A stretch of DNA of 64,000 nt from Chryseobacterium sp. S0630 (GCF_024158915.1 NZ_JAMZGF010000012.1:39331-103330); one strand, 5' to 3'; shown: positions 43,230-53,610, numbered from the stretch's first letter. The notes: generated from the sequence alone by a model not told the origin. Numbers and translations: made by a program.

Positions 43230-43868
43230 CTACTTGCTTAAAAATTCATTCGTATTTATTATACCAGCATAAAGACTTCCAAGAGCAGAGATCCCGGCCA
43301 GAAAAGACTTTTGTACATCTGCTGCTTTTACCACTTCCCCATTCAATTCCCGGTTTCTGGTTGCTGTTGCATCTCCGATAATCATATTATGAAAACCAAA
43401 ATCGAAAGCAGCTCTGGTAGTTGCTTCTACACAAACATCTGTCATCATTCCTGTAATCACCAGATTTTTAATTTTCTTTGAGTGAAGATAATTCAACAGA
43501 TCTGTTTCCCTGAAACTATTGGGAAAATGCTTAACGATAATTTTTTCATCTTCCTTCGGTAAAACCAGATGGTTGATTTTAGCTCCCTCTGTATCCGGAA
43601 GGAAAAACGTTGCACCATCGTTGGTAGAAATATGCTGGATGTGAATAACAGGCAGATTGTTTTTCCTGAAATATTCTAAAATACTTCTGGTATTTTCGGC
43701 AGCCTGTTCACTTTTTTCCAGTGTCATCTTTCCTCCCGGGAAATAATCATTTTGTACGTCGATAATGATTAATGCAGTGTGTTCCATTTTTTGTTTTTGT
43801 GCGTTCATTGTAATCATTGAAATTAATATCAGACCTAAGGTCAGAAAAGTTGTGAATGTATTTTTCAT
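43230..43868 (-). CDS. Isochorismatase-family cysteine hydrolase with a signal-like N-terminus
   Basis: The 212-residue protein has the family triad D37 (IIDVQNDYF), K113 and C146 (MTDVCVEATTR). These enzymes hydrolyse amides or related bonds (nicotinamidase, ureidoacrylate, isochorismate). Residues 1-27 form a signal-peptide-like segment ending MNAQ, so the enzyme may be exported. A cytosolic start at MEHTALIII (43787) is possible, but the promoter at 43885-43892 fits the longer form. The Crp/Fnr gene follows on the same strand after a repeat. Confidence 0.85.
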   Translation of the reverse strand: MKNTFTTFLTLGLILISMITMNAQKQKMEHTALIIIDVQNDYFPGGKMTLEKSEQAAENTRSILEYFRKNNLPVIHIQHISTNDGATFFLPDTEGAKINHLVLPKEDEKIIVKHFPNSFRETDLLNYLHSKKIKNLVITGMMTDVCVEATTRAAFDFGFHNMIIGDATATRNRELNGEVVKAADVQKSFLAGISALGSLYAGIINTNEFLSK

Positions 43869-43884
43869 ATGTAAAATTATAGGT

Positions 43885-43929
43885 CAAAATTACAGACACT
43901 TCAAGTCCTGACCTTTGAACTAGTTCAAA
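43885..43929 (-). promoter_or_regulatory. Promoter with 16-base palindrome (candidate Crp/Fnr site)
   Basis: TAATTTTG (43892-43885) is a perfect -7 element just before the isochorismatase-family gene. A perfect 16-base palindrome TTTGAACTAGTTCAAA (43914-43929) lies upstream. Its centre is about 43 bases from the expected transcript start, which is where a class II activator of the Crp/Fnr family binds. No TTG -33 box is seen, consistent with dependence on an activator. Confidence 0.62.
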
Positions 43930-44209
43930 AAGCACTATTGAGATACAATAATTTCTAATATTGTTATTTTTTTTAATCTCCTTCTATTTAAATCGAAAAT
44001 TTTATTATCTTTTTTAAAGAAAAACAAATAATAATCAGTTAATATAATTTAACGGTATCAGATTTGGATAAGCAAAAAAAATAGCCTTATTTTATTCTAT
44101 CATAAAAGAAAATATTTTTAAAGTAAAAATTTTAAATAACCTTTATAAAAGCGGGATTACCAAAATGTTTTTTGGGTAAAAAAGATTCATTTAGTGTTGA
44201 ATAAAACAT

Positions 44210-44217
44210 TAAATTTG
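44210..44217 (+). promoter_or_regulatory. -7 element of ftsK
   Basis: TAAATTTG lies 13 bases before the ATG of ftsK. No clear TTG partner is found. The 362-base gap upstream (43869-44230) otherwise shows only the isochorismatase promoter and AT-rich DNA. Confidence 0.5.
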
Positions 44218-44230
44218 CGACATTGATATT

Positions 44231-46810
44231 ATGGATAAAAAGACACAAAAAAAACCGACTGAATCGCCTGAGAAAGGCAGAATTTTATCTAAGCCACGTA
44301 TTTTTTTCGGGCTTACTTTTATACTTTTATCGGCTGTTCTTGCATTCTCATTCGTCTCTTATCTGATGAACTGGAAAGCAGATCAAAGCCAGGCAGGAAC
44401 CATGCTGGACAAAAGCATAAAATCTTCCAATATCTTTGGTAAGGTAGGTGACTGGCTGGGGAATATTTTCATTTTTGAAAGTATTGGTATTGCCTCATTC
44501 ATCATCGCATTTTTACTGCTTGTGGTAGGAACACTGATTCTTAAGAAAAAAATATTCAAACCCTGGAAAACTATTGGCCACTCTTTATTTTTTATCTGCT
44601 GGCTTCCTATTTTTATGGGAGCACTTACTAAAGGTCAGGGGGTTTTAGGAGGTGTCTATGGATATCAGATCATGGACTATCTTAACTCCATCATCGGAGC
44701 AGTAGGTTTGTGGACCGTATTAGCAGCAAGCATCCTTCTCTATTTTATTCTTGAATTTAATCTTCGTCCAAGTTCTATCAAAGCAAAACTGGATAAGATC
44801 AATGAAAATACGATTGGAAAAGTAAAATCTATGATGCCGGACTCCAATGATGATTTCGAAGCTGATGAGGAATTGAGAGAAGAAGCAGAGGAAGCGGAAG
44901 AAGAAACCACCTCCAGAGTTACAGTAAGTGATGTAACAAATCATACTGTCAATAATCCAATCAATACAATGAAAGAACCAGAACCAGTAAGTATTCCGAA
45001 AGGATTTCCTGAAGTTCCGGTTTCAAACGAGATAGAAACTATTACCACTCCGAACCATACTTCTTTTGATCCGGAACCCAAGGAGGTTTCTCAACCTGTA
45101 AGTTTAAATCTTTCTACCAAACCAATTGTTCCGGTTTCCAGCCCTGAGGAAGCATTTGACATCAGACCTTCTGCTCCGTCTCCGGCAGCAGCAACTGCTC
45201 CGGCACAGGAAAATATTAAATTCAATGTAGAAGTAGCTCAGGTGATTGATGTTTTGGATGATTCTGATAAAAAGTCTCAGGAACTTGTAGAAAAGCATGG
45301 ATTGTATGATCACAAGCTGGATCTTGCAAATTTCCAGATGCCACCTGTAGAATTACTGAAAGATTATGGAAATGAAGAGATTTCTATCAATAAGGAAGAA
45401 TTAGAAGAAAATAAAAATAAGATTGTTGGACTTCTAAAGAATTTCAACGTTGGAATCGCAGAGATTAAAGCAACTATCGGGCCTACAGTTACACTTTATG
45501 AAATTGTTCCCGAAGCAGGAATCAGAGTAGCAGCGATTAAAAAGCTGCAGGATGATATTGCATTGAACCTTTCTGCATTAGGAATCAGAATTATTGCTCC
45601 AATGCCAGGAAAAGGAACTATCGGTATTGAGGTACCAAGAAAAAATCCTACGATGGTTTCTATGCGTTCTGTTATTGCTTCTCAAAAATTCCAGAATACA
45701 GATATGGATCTTCCGGTAGTTTTCGGAAAGACTATTTCCAACGAAATATTCATGGCCGATCTTTCGAAAATGCCTCACTTATTGATGGCTGGAGCAACAG
45801 GTCAGGGTAAATCTGTAGGGATTAATGCTATTCTTACTTCCCTTCTTTATAAAAAACACCCAAGCGAACTGAAGTTCGTCATGGTAGACCCTAAAAAAGT
45901 AGAACTTTCATTATATTCAAAAATTGAAAGACATTATCTGGCAAAACTGCCAGATGCAGAAGAAGCCATCATTACAGATACCAATAAAGTAATCAATACA
46001 CTGAACTCTCTTTGTATTGAAATGGATACCCGATATGATCTTCTTAAAAATGCTTTCTGTAAAAACTTAAAAGAATATAATAAGAAGTTTACGGAAAGAA
46101 AATTAAATCCTGAAAACGGACACCGTTATTTACCTTATATCGTATTGGTAGTAGATGAGTTTGCTGATTTGATTATGACGGCAGGAAAAGAGGTTGAATT
46201 ACCTATTGCGAGACTTGCACAGCTTGCCAGAGCTGTAGGAATCCACCTTATTGTAGCTACACAGAGACCTTCTGTAAACGTAATTACAGGTATGATCAAA
46301 GCCAACTTCCCTGCAAGAGCTGCTTTCAGAGTAATCTCCAGTGTAGACTCCAGAACGATCCTTGACTCTCCGGGAGCAGATCAGCTGATCGGTAAAGGAG
46401 ATATGCTTTACTTCAATGGAAACGAAATCTTAAGACTTCAGTGTGCTTTCGTAGATACTCCGGAAGTGGAAAGACTGGCAGAGTTTATCGGCGAACAAAA
46501 AGGATATGCTTCGGCATTGTTACTTCCTGAATACGTTTCTGAAGATTCAACAAGTACTGTAGGTGCTTTTGACCCGAACGAAAAAGATGCTTTATTTGAA
46601 GAAGCAGCAAGAATCATTGTTTCTACACAACAGGGATCTACCTCAATGCTTCAGAGACAATTGAAACTGGGTTATAACAGAGCCGGAAGAATTATGGATC
46701 AGCTGGAAGCAAGTGGTATCGTGGGAGGCTTTAACGGAGCAAAGGCAAGAGAGGTTCTGATCAGCGACCTGCATTCTTTGGAACAGTTTTTGGAAGATCT
46801 GCGTAGTTAA
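44231..46810 (+). CDS. ftsK: DNA translocase FtsK/SpoIIIE
   Basis: FtsK pumps DNA during chromosome segregation and division at the septum. The 859-residue protein has four N-terminal helices (about 20-175). A charged and proline-rich linker follows (about 195-330, with DFEADEELREEAEEAEEE and several PVS repeats). The motor has Walker A GATGQGKS (521-528) and Walker B with D642 in VVDEFADL. The C-terminal gamma domain (about 785-859, STSMLQRQLKLGYNRAGRIMDQLE) recognises orienting sequences. It lies upstream of a LolA-like gene, 63 bases away. Confidence 0.96.
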   Translation: MDKKTQKKPTESPEKGRILSKPRIFFGLTFILLSAVLAFSFVSYLMNWKADQSQAGTMLDKSIKSSNIFGKVGDWLGNIFIFESIGIASFIIAFLLLVVGTLILKKKIFKPWKTIGHSLFFICWLPIFMGALTKGQGVLGGVYGYQIMDYLNSIIGAVGLWTVLAASILLYFILEFNLRPSSIKAKLDKINENTIGKVKSMMPDSNDDFEADEELREEAEEAEEETTSRVTVSDVTNHTVNNPINTMKEPEPVSIPKGFPEVPVSNEIETITTPNHTSFDPEPKEVSQPVSLNLSTKPIVPVSSPEEAFDIRPSAPSPAAATAPAQENIKFNVEVAQVIDVLDDSDKKSQELVEKHGLYDHKLDLANFQMPPVELLKDYGNEEISINKEELEENKNKIVGLLKNFNVGIAEIKATIGPTVTLYEIVPEAGIRVAAIKKLQDDIALNLSALGIRIIAPMPGKGTIGIEVPRKNPTMVSMRSVIASQKFQNTDMDLPVVFGKTISNEIFMADLSKMPHLLMAGATGQGKSVGINAILTSLLYKKHPSELKFVMVDPKKVELSLYSKIERHYLAKLPDAEEAIITDTNKVINTLNSLCIEMDTRYDLLKNAFCKNLKEYNKKFTERKLNPENGHRYLPYIVLVVDEFADLIMTAGKEVELPIARLAQLARAVGIHLIVATQRPSVNVITGMIKANFPARAAFRVISSVDSRTILDSPGADQLIGKGDMLYFNGNEILRLQCAFVDTPEVERLAEFIGEQKGYASALLLPEYVSEDSTSTVGAFDPNEKDALFEEAARIIVSTQQGSTSMLQRQLKLGYNRAGRIMDQLEASGIVGGFNGAKAREVLISDLHSLEQFLEDLRS

Positions 46811-46873
46811 AGGAAAAATGAATAGTTTTAACCTTAAGAGTTAAAAAAAATCTAACGATTATTAAATAAAAAA

Positions 46874-47521
46874 ATGAAGAATATTATTTCAAAAGTTATA
46901 TTAGGAAGTTTTGTTGTAGGTGCAGTAGGTATGGCCAACGCTCAGAAGATTGATGCTAAAGCTAAAAAGATATTGGATGATATTACAGCCAACTACAATT
47001 CTAAAAAGAATTCTTACTTCAAATTTTCTTTTGGAAGCGGTCTTAACGGACAGGTGACGAAAACAGAACCTGGTATTTATTATGTAGCAGGAGAGAAATA
47101 CAAACTGAAGATCATGGATACAGAACAGATCTTTGACGGTAATAAAATTTACAACATCAACGCGGATGATATGGAAGTAACCATTGCTAAACCTAACGGA
47201 AGCAGCACCATGTTCTCCCCTATCAACTATCTTACAAACTATAGAAATGATTATAATGTAACTTATAACGGTAAGAAAGTGGTCAATGGTGTAAATGCAG
47301 ACTTTATTAAACTGACTCCGGTAAAAGCAAACGGAATAAAATACGTATACCTTTTTGTAGATTCAGCGAAAAAACAAATGGTAAAACTGGAACAGCATGG
47401 AAACAACAAAGATGTTGCTGTAATTGCTATTAAAGAGTACAAAGAAAACCAGGAGCTGGATCCTAATATGTTTGTTTTTGACAAAAATAAGTTTAAAAAC
47501 TACATCGTTACAGAACTTTAA
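46874..47521 (+). CDS. LolA-like outer membrane lipoprotein carrier
   Basis: The 215-residue protein has a signal peptide (cleavage after MANAQ). It then has the LolA/RseB-like fold: AKKILDDITANYNSKKN near the start, GQVTKTEPGIYYVAGEKYKLKIMD, FDGNKIYNIN and LFVDSAKKQMVKLEQ. Such proteins carry lipids or lipoproteins across the periplasm. The ftsK-lolA-permease order is common in flavobacteria. A terminator separates it from the permease. Confidence 0.88.
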   Translation: MKNIISKVILGSFVVGAVGMANAQKIDAKAKKILDDITANYNSKKNSYFKFSFGSGLNGQVTKTEPGIYYVAGEKYKLKIMDTEQIFDGNKIYNINADDMEVTIAKPNGSSTMFSPINYLTNYRNDYNVTYNGKKVVNGVNADFIKLTPVKANGIKYVYLFVDSAKKQMVKLEQHGNNKDVAVIAIKEYKENQELDPNMFVFDKNKFKNYIVTEL

Positions 47522-47585
47522 AAAGCTGAAAGTGAATTCGCAACTATGTAAATTTACTTTTAAAGTTAAAAAAATAACAAAATAT

Positions 47586-47616
47586 AAAAAGCCACAAGTA
47601 AACTTTGTGGCTTTTT
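47586..47616 (+). terminator. Terminator after the LolA-like gene
   Basis: AAAAGCCACAA (47587-47597) pairs with TTGTGGCTTTTT (47605-47616). Confidence 0.85.
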
Positions 47617-47631
47617 GATTAATTTTGGCGC

Positions 47632-49089
47632 ATGTTAAAAATACTAGACCGATACATTATAAAAACCTTCTTTGGACCGTTTTTCTTTATATTCAGCGTA
47701 TTGTTTTTCATTTTTATTGTAAACATTATCTGGGTACAGTTGGGACAGTTTATGGGAAAAGGATTAAGCTACTGGCAAATCCTTAAACTTCTTTTTTATC
47801 TTGGGGTAAACGTAATCAGTATGGTTCTCCCCCTTACGATCCTTCTGGCGAGTATCATGTCATTTGGTGAATTTGGAGAACGTTACGAGCTTGCAGCAAT
47901 GAAAGCAGCAGGGATTCCATTGACCCGGGTAATGACTCCTCTTCTTGGAATTTCAACGGCACTTGCTATCATGTTGTTTTTCTTTTCCAACAATATTATT
48001 CCGGATTTTCAGAAGAAAGCCAAGAACATGCTTTTCAATATCGCCCAAACCAAACCGGCTATCAACTTTACTCCGGGACAGTTTATTGATCAGATTCCAG
48101 GTTATATGGTAAAATTTGACAAGATCTATGGGGAAAACGGAGAAAATATTGAAGGCGTTTTTGTTCATAAAAAAGCCAATGCTTACGAAAACCAACAATC
48201 TGTAGTGGCTGAAAAAGGAAAATTTGTTCCGGCTGTTAACAAGAATTTTCTAAAGCTTGTTCTTTATAACGGCTATGTATTCGAAGATGCTTTTGCCGGA
48301 AAAGGCGATAATGTAAGGCTAAAACAGCCCGATCAGGCTATTAAATTTGATACATTGGTATCTCACTTTGACATCAGTGAAATCATCAATAAAGCCATCG
48401 AAAAAGAACAGATTACCGATGACTACCGTTTCCAGACTTACAACCAGCTTGACGGAACGATTACAAAAACCAAAAAAGACAATAAACAGTTCTTTGATAA
48501 CATCGGATCCGAGGTTCTTAACCAGACCAATTCTGTGATTACCTACATGGATAAAGGCAACAAACATAAAGTAGCTCCGAAGACCCAAATCAAACTGGAC
48601 ACAGTAAAAGGGGATAAAAAACTGGAAATCATTTACAATTCCTACAACAGATTAGACAATCTGAAATCAACACTGGAATCTAAAAAGAATGAATACAGTT
48701 CTAATGTAAAATACTTCAGTAAAGTGGTTATTTACCAGCAGAGAATTGTTGCATATTCTGTTACCTGTATTATCTTCTTCCTGATTGGATCAAGTTTGGG
48801 GTCTATCATCAGAAAAGGAGGAATGGGACTTCCGGTAATCATCGCTATCGTTATTTTCATCATCTTTTATGTAATGAATGTTGGGGTAGAAAACATGTCC
48901 TGGAGCGGAAAAATGAACCCTTACCTTGCAGCATGGCTTCCTAACCTGATCCTTCTTCCTTTTGGAGTATGGATGACTTATAAAGCACTTACAGATTCAC
49001 AATTGTTTGATGCAGAAAAATACAAAGCATTGTTCAAACCAATCACCAAAAGGTTTACAAAAAGCAAAGAACATCAGAGATATCAATAA
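47632..49089 (+). CDS. LptF/LptG-family permease
   Basis: This is a transmembrane component of the LPS export ABC transporter. The 485 residues have three N-terminal helices (MLKILDRYIIKTFFGPFFFIFSVLFF at the start), a large periplasmic beta-jellyroll (about 125-350) and three C-terminal helices (IIFFLIGSSLGSIIRKGGMGLPVI). Partner permease and ATPase genes are not in the window. Orthologue naming between LptF and LptG cannot be decided. Confidence 0.9.
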   Translation: MLKILDRYIIKTFFGPFFFIFSVLFFIFIVNIIWVQLGQFMGKGLSYWQILKLLFYLGVNVISMVLPLTILLASIMSFGEFGERYELAAMKAAGIPLTRVMTPLLGISTALAIMLFFFSNNIIPDFQKKAKNMLFNIAQTKPAINFTPGQFIDQIPGYMVKFDKIYGENGENIEGVFVHKKANAYENQQSVVAEKGKFVPAVNKNFLKLVLYNGYVFEDAFAGKGDNVRLKQPDQAIKFDTLVSHFDISEIINKAIEKEQITDDYRFQTYNQLDGTITKTKKDNKQFFDNIGSEVLNQTNSVITYMDKGNKHKVAPKTQIKLDTVKGDKKLEIIYNSYNRLDNLKSTLESKKNEYSSNVKYFSKVVIYQQRIVAYSVTCIIFFLIGSSLGSIIRKGGMGLPVIIAIVIFIIFYVMNVGVENMSWSGKMNPYLAAWLPNLILLPFGVWMTYKALTDSQLFDAEKYKALFKPITKRFTKSKEHQRYQ

Positions 49090-49104
49090 TTCTGATATAG
49101 AAAT

Positions 49105-49137
49105 AAAAAAGCTTCGGAGTTTCTCCGAAGCTTTTTT
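49105..49137 (+). terminator. Terminator of the LptF/G gene
   Basis: AAAGCTTCGGAG and CTCCGAAGCTTT arms are followed by TTTTC. Confidence 0.87.
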
Positions 49138-49177
49138 CATATAAAGACGTGAAAACATCAATACAATGTCTATAAAA

Positions 49178-49209
49178 CAAAAGAGGCTTCTCATCAGAAA
49201 CCTCTTTAT
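49178..49209 (-). terminator. Terminator of the KASIII-like gene
   Basis: On the minus strand AAAGAGGTTTC and GAAGCCTCTTT arms form a hairpin with some mismatch just after the stop codon. Confidence 0.7.
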
Positions 49210-49215
49210 TATTTT

Positions 49216-50277
49216 TTAAAACTGATACACAAAAGCATTAATATTCATCCCTGCTCCTACAGACGCAAATAAAACCACATCATTCTTCTCTATTTTATGA
49301 TGTTCCAGTTCATCCTTTAAAATCATCGTCAGCAAAGAAGGAATTGTCGCTACACTGCTGTTTCCCAGTTTATGAATCACCATAGGCATAATGTTTTCCG
49401 GAACTGGTTTTCCATATAATTGATAAAACCTGTTCACGATGGCTTCATCCATTTTTTCGTTCGCCTGATGAATGATAATCTTATTTAACTGATCAATGGA
49501 ATATCCACTGTTGTCAAGACATTTTTTCATGGCATCCGGAACATTCACCAGAGCAAATTCATATATTTTCCTGCCATCCATCTTGATGTATCGGGTATCC
49601 GGGCATCTTTCGTTATTGTAAGATTTTCCAAAATACAGATAGTCTTTCTCTTCAAGTGTATAAGAAGCCGACAAATGAGACTTTATCCCGGAATCATCAT
49701 CCTGATTTACTTCCAGAACAGCCGCTCCTGCTCCATCTGCATAGATCATACTGTCTCTGTCGTGGATATCCACTACACGGGAAAGGGTTTCTGCCCCAAT
49801 AACCAAACATCGTTTTGCCAAACCGGATTTGATAAACGCATGAGCCTGTATTACCCCTTCAATCCAACCCGGACATCCAAAAAGAACATCATAAGCAACG
49901 CAGAAATTATTTCTGATTCCCAATAAATGTTTCACCCTCGCAGCAAGACTGGGTACCATATCAGACTGAACGGTACCGAAACGAACATCCCCGAAATTAT
50001 GGGCAAATATAATATAGTCCAATGTTTCAGGATCAATTCCCGCATTTTCTATGGCCGAACGTGCCGCAATAACTCCAAGGTCAGAAGTAACCTGTGTACT
50101 GTGCGCATATCTTCTTTCTTCAATACCTGTAATCTTTTTTAACTTATCTGTAATGGAGGCATTATTCTCTTTTAATAATATCCCTTCTTCATTAAGAAAA
50201 ACATGTTTATCAAAAAATAAATTGGTTATTGTTTCCGATGGGATATAGTTTCCTACCCCGATTATTTTTGTCATCAT
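49216..50277 (-). CDS. 3-oxoacyl-ACP synthase III-like condensing enzyme
   Basis: The 353-residue thiolase-fold protein carries the KASIII triad C135 (FGCPGW), H270 (IIIHQAN) and N306 (KLGNSSVA). It is larger than housekeeping FabH and diverges in the N-terminal part (KKITGIEERRYAH). It resembles the DarB/PqsB-like or FabH-like proteins that start special acyl chains. It is alone, not beside other fatty-acid genes, so a role in a secondary lipid or aryl polyene/dialkylresorcinol step is possible but not shown. Confidence 0.82.
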   Translation of the reverse strand: MMTKIIGVGNYIPSETITNLFFDKHVFLNEEGILLKENNASITDKLKKITGIEERRYAHSTQVTSDLGVIAARSAIENAGIDPETLDYIIFAHNFGDVRFGTVQSDMVPSLAARVKHLLGIRNNFCVAYDVLFGCPGWIEGVIQAHAFIKSGLAKRCLVIGAETLSRVVDIHDRDSMIYADGAGAAVLEVNQDDDSGIKSHLSASYTLEEKDYLYFGKSYNNERCPDTRYIKMDGRKIYEFALVNVPDAMKKCLDNSGYSIDQLNKIIIHQANEKMDEAIVNRFYQLYGKPVPENIMPMVIHKLGNSSVATIPSLLTMILKDELEHHKIEKNDVVLFASVGAGMNINAFVYQF

Positions 50278-50419
50278 TATAGTATCTGTTTCCTGTTTTT
50301 TAATTAAACGTCAGGAATAATTCATTAAATATAATGAATGAACGTAAATACTTAACAATATAGTATGGAATAAGAATGTATTGCATTGTAAAAAGTAAAA
50401 TGTAACAGTAAAAATCACA

Positions 50420-50450
50420 AAAAAAGAGGTCTCTCAAAAGAAACCTCTCT
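50420..50450 (-). terminator. Terminator of frr
   Basis: On the minus strand AGAGGTTTC and GAGACCTCT arms are followed by a T run, 25 bases beyond the frr stop. Confidence 0.8.
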
Positions 50451-50474
50451 CATAATATTTTCAAAAACTGAAAA

Positions 50475-51029
50475 TTATACTTTCATAATTTCAGCTTCTT
50501 TTGTCTTAAGATGCTCATCGCAAAGTTTTACATATTTATCTGTATACGTCTGGATTTCTTCTTCCACTCCTTTTACAACATCTTCAGAAACTCCTTCCAG
50601 TTTTTTAAGTTCTTTCAAACCTTCCTGTCTTGCGTTTCTTACTGTTACTTTAGTGTTCTCAGATTCTACTTTAGCCTGCTTTGCAAGTTCCTTTCTTCTT
50701 TCCTCAGTTAAAGGCGGAACATTAAGGATAATATTTTCTCCGTTGTTAGAAGGTGCAAAACCTAAGTTGGAATTGATGATCGCTTTTTCAATGGCATTGA
50801 TTGCCGTTCTGTCCCAAGGTTGAATAGAGATTGTCATTGCATCCGGAACAGAAACATTCGCAACCTGGTTGATAGGAGTCATTGCTCCATAGTATTCTAC
50901 CATTACATCCTGAACCATTGCCGTAGAAGCACGTCCTGCTCTAATTCTTTGAAATGCGTGATCCAGGTGCTTTACAGCTGCATCCATGTCTTGTTTTACA
51001 GATTCTAATATAAGATCTAATTCTTCCAT
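50475..51029 (-). CDS. frr: Ribosome recycling factor
   Basis: RRF splits the post-termination ribosome with EF-G. The start at 51029 (MEELDLILESVKQ) gives 184 residues, the normal length. Key blocks are FQRIRAGRASTAMV, MTISIQPWDRTAINAIEKAI, NIILNVPPLTEERRKELAK and a terminal VEEEIQTYTDKYVK. It usually follows pyrH directly. Here a lipase-like gene on the other strand separates them, so frr needs its own promoter, for which TATTTTTG (51165-51158) is a candidate. Confidence 0.96.
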   Translation of the reverse strand: MEELDLILESVKQDMDAAVKHLDHAFQRIRAGRASTAMVQDVMVEYYGAMTPINQVANVSVPDAMTISIQPWDRTAINAIEKAIINSNLGFAPSNNGENIILNVPPLTEERRKELAKQAKVESENTKVTVRNARQEGLKELKKLEGVSEDVVKGVEEEIQTYTDKYVKLCDEHLKTKEAEIMKV

Positions 51030-51479
51030 TATTATATTAAAGTTTGATAAATTACACATCTATTAATTCGACTGAATATCAATTAATTAAATCCAAAAAC
51101 ACCGTAAACATCAGGGTTTCCTTACTATTTTAAATTATTTTTTACTATTCAGTGCTGCAAAAATAATGATTGTTTTCGAATAATAGCTATTTCCAACATG
51201 GATTTTGTGTACTTGTCTCCGCGCTGAAACAAAAAAGCTGTTTTTTACTTGAAAATTCAACTTCAAGCAAAAAAACGTCAGGTACAAATACCTATAGAAC
51301 ATTTTGGTTATTTCTACTTAGTGTGATATCATTTTTAATAACGTCCTTTACTCTGTTCTTTTAAACGAAACATTGGCAGCTATTTTAAATGAAATGCTTG
51401 CCATAAAAAAACGGAAAGTCTTAGAGAAGACATTTCTTATCAATTGAAAATTTTAACCTTATTTTAAACCAATCACATC
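51030..51479. other. Intergenic region between frr and the lipase-like gene
   Basis: The 450 bases carry TATTTTTG on the minus strand (51165-51158) as the likely -7 of frr. A 64-codon plus-strand frame at 51170-51364 has no homology I recognise and an odd composition, so I do not call it. No strong promoter for the lipase-like gene is seen. Confidence 0.45.
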
Positions 51480-52820
51480 ATGACAAATCCATCTTTAGAT
51501 GCCTATCAACAAGTTTTCGGTATGGCAGGTCTTGCCAACCGTGCCGGAGGCTACAACGGTTTTGGTATCCAACTACAGCAACAGCTTCAGTATGATTTAT
51601 CCTATTATTTTAACAATGTTCCTCCGGTTAAAATAATGGATCAGAAAACCCCTTCCACAGCTAACCCTTCAGCCGTATCGGAATTAGGAAACTGGGATCT
51701 GGTCTGGGGTCCTGCCCTGATCGAAGAAAAAAATGAAAAGGGAGTTCCTACTGGTGTTGCAGATAATGCATTATATGTTGTTAAGTCTAATGCTGTCGCA
51801 TTTCCGGGAGGTCCTACATTACCTACCTACGTTGTGGCCATTGCCGCCACTAATCCTTCATCACTTTACGATTGGGAAACAGAAGATTTCTCAGTTGCAG
51901 AAGTGGTAAACTGGACTACTTATAACCCTTCCAATTTCGCTCCATCGGCTTATAATGGCACTGACCCTTATATTTCAAAGGGAACTGCTACTGGTATCAG
52001 TATCCTTCTCGGACTTGAAAGCCCACAATCTGCAGCTTCACCGAATACTACATTGCAACAATTTTTGGCAGGCTTAAATCCGGATCCGGGTACCGCCATT
52101 ATATTTTGTGGACACAGTCTTGCCGGAGCACTATCTCCTACCCTTGCTCTTTATCTGAAAGAAAATAAGGATCTGAATGCTTTCGGGGTAACGCTTGTAT
52201 ATCCAACTGCCGGACCAACTCCGGGTGAGGCAGCATTTGCCAATCTGTTCAATAGTAAATTCCCTCCATTACCTCCGGGATGGCAGCAACAATCAGGCAC
52301 TTATCAAAGCTGGAATACCATGCACTGGAATAATCTGGATGTAGTTCCTCATGCGTGGCCGGTATCAGAACTGGAGAAAATTGCAACTATATATGGTCAG
52401 GCCACTAACAATATGACTCCTTATATATTACAAACTTTACAAAAATTGGCTATTGATGATTCTTCAAAATCAGGAGCCAGTTATACAAGAATACAAAACC
52501 AATCGCTTCCAGGCCAACTCCAAACCACTATCAAAACACCTCCTGAAACTTTGCAGGATTATATGCTTCAGCTAGGCGTACAACATGTGGCCATGTATAA
52601 TGGTATTCCTGCAACAGGACCTAATCCTCAGGTAAATGGACTTATTTTACCACAGCCATTACCAAAACCGGCCGTTTTAAATCTGGTACCGGGAGTAACT
52701 GCTGTTACAGAATCTGAGATGGTTATAAAAATAATGAATCAGATCCTTGAATGGATTTTGTCCCATTACACTTTGGTTGAAAAAGAAAATGCCAAACAAA
52801 ATGCCAGTGTGGATAAATAA
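51480..52820 (+). CDS. Lipase-like alpha/beta hydrolase
   Basis: The 446-residue protein has the class-3 lipase elbow GHSLAGA with S213. A likely acidic residue lies in MHWNNLDVVPHAW (D near 284), and a candidate histidine is in QHVAMY near 366. There is no signal peptide. The composition is rich in Pro, Asn and Thr with low charge, which differs from its neighbours. It sits between frr and pyrH, on the opposite strand, and has its own terminator. It may have been inserted into the pyrH-frr pair. Confidence 0.78.
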   Translation: MTNPSLDAYQQVFGMAGLANRAGGYNGFGIQLQQQLQYDLSYYFNNVPPVKIMDQKTPSTANPSAVSELGNWDLVWGPALIEEKNEKGVPTGVADNALYVVKSNAVAFPGGPTLPTYVVAIAATNPSSLYDWETEDFSVAEVVNWTTYNPSNFAPSAYNGTDPYISKGTATGISILLGLESPQSAASPNTTLQQFLAGLNPDPGTAIIFCGHSLAGALSPTLALYLKENKDLNAFGVTLVYPTAGPTPGEAAFANLFNSKFPPLPPGWQQQSGTYQSWNTMHWNNLDVVPHAWPVSELEKIATIYGQATNNMTPYILQTLQKLAIDDSSKSGASYTRIQNQSLPGQLQTTIKTPPETLQDYMLQLGVQHVAMYNGIPATGPNPQVNGLILPQPLPKPAVLNLVPGVTAVTESEMVIKIMNQILEWILSHYTLVEKENAKQNASVDK

Positions 52821-52840
52821 TTAAGATTAGTGTTAAAATG

Positions 52841-52876
52841 AAAACACCTGTCACAATTACTGTAACAGGTGTTTTT
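52841..52876. terminator. Bidirectional terminator
   Basis: AACACCTGT (52843-52851) pairs with ACAGGTGTT between the convergent lipase-like and pyrH genes. Confidence 0.85.
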
Positions 52877-52899
52877 ATATTTTTTAGGGCTTATATTGA

Positions 52900-53610
<711 letters not shown>

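Noticed and set aside
51170..51364. 64-codon plus-strand frame in the frr-lipase gap
   Set aside because: It begins over the likely frr promoter, has odd Ser/Phe-rich composition and no family match.
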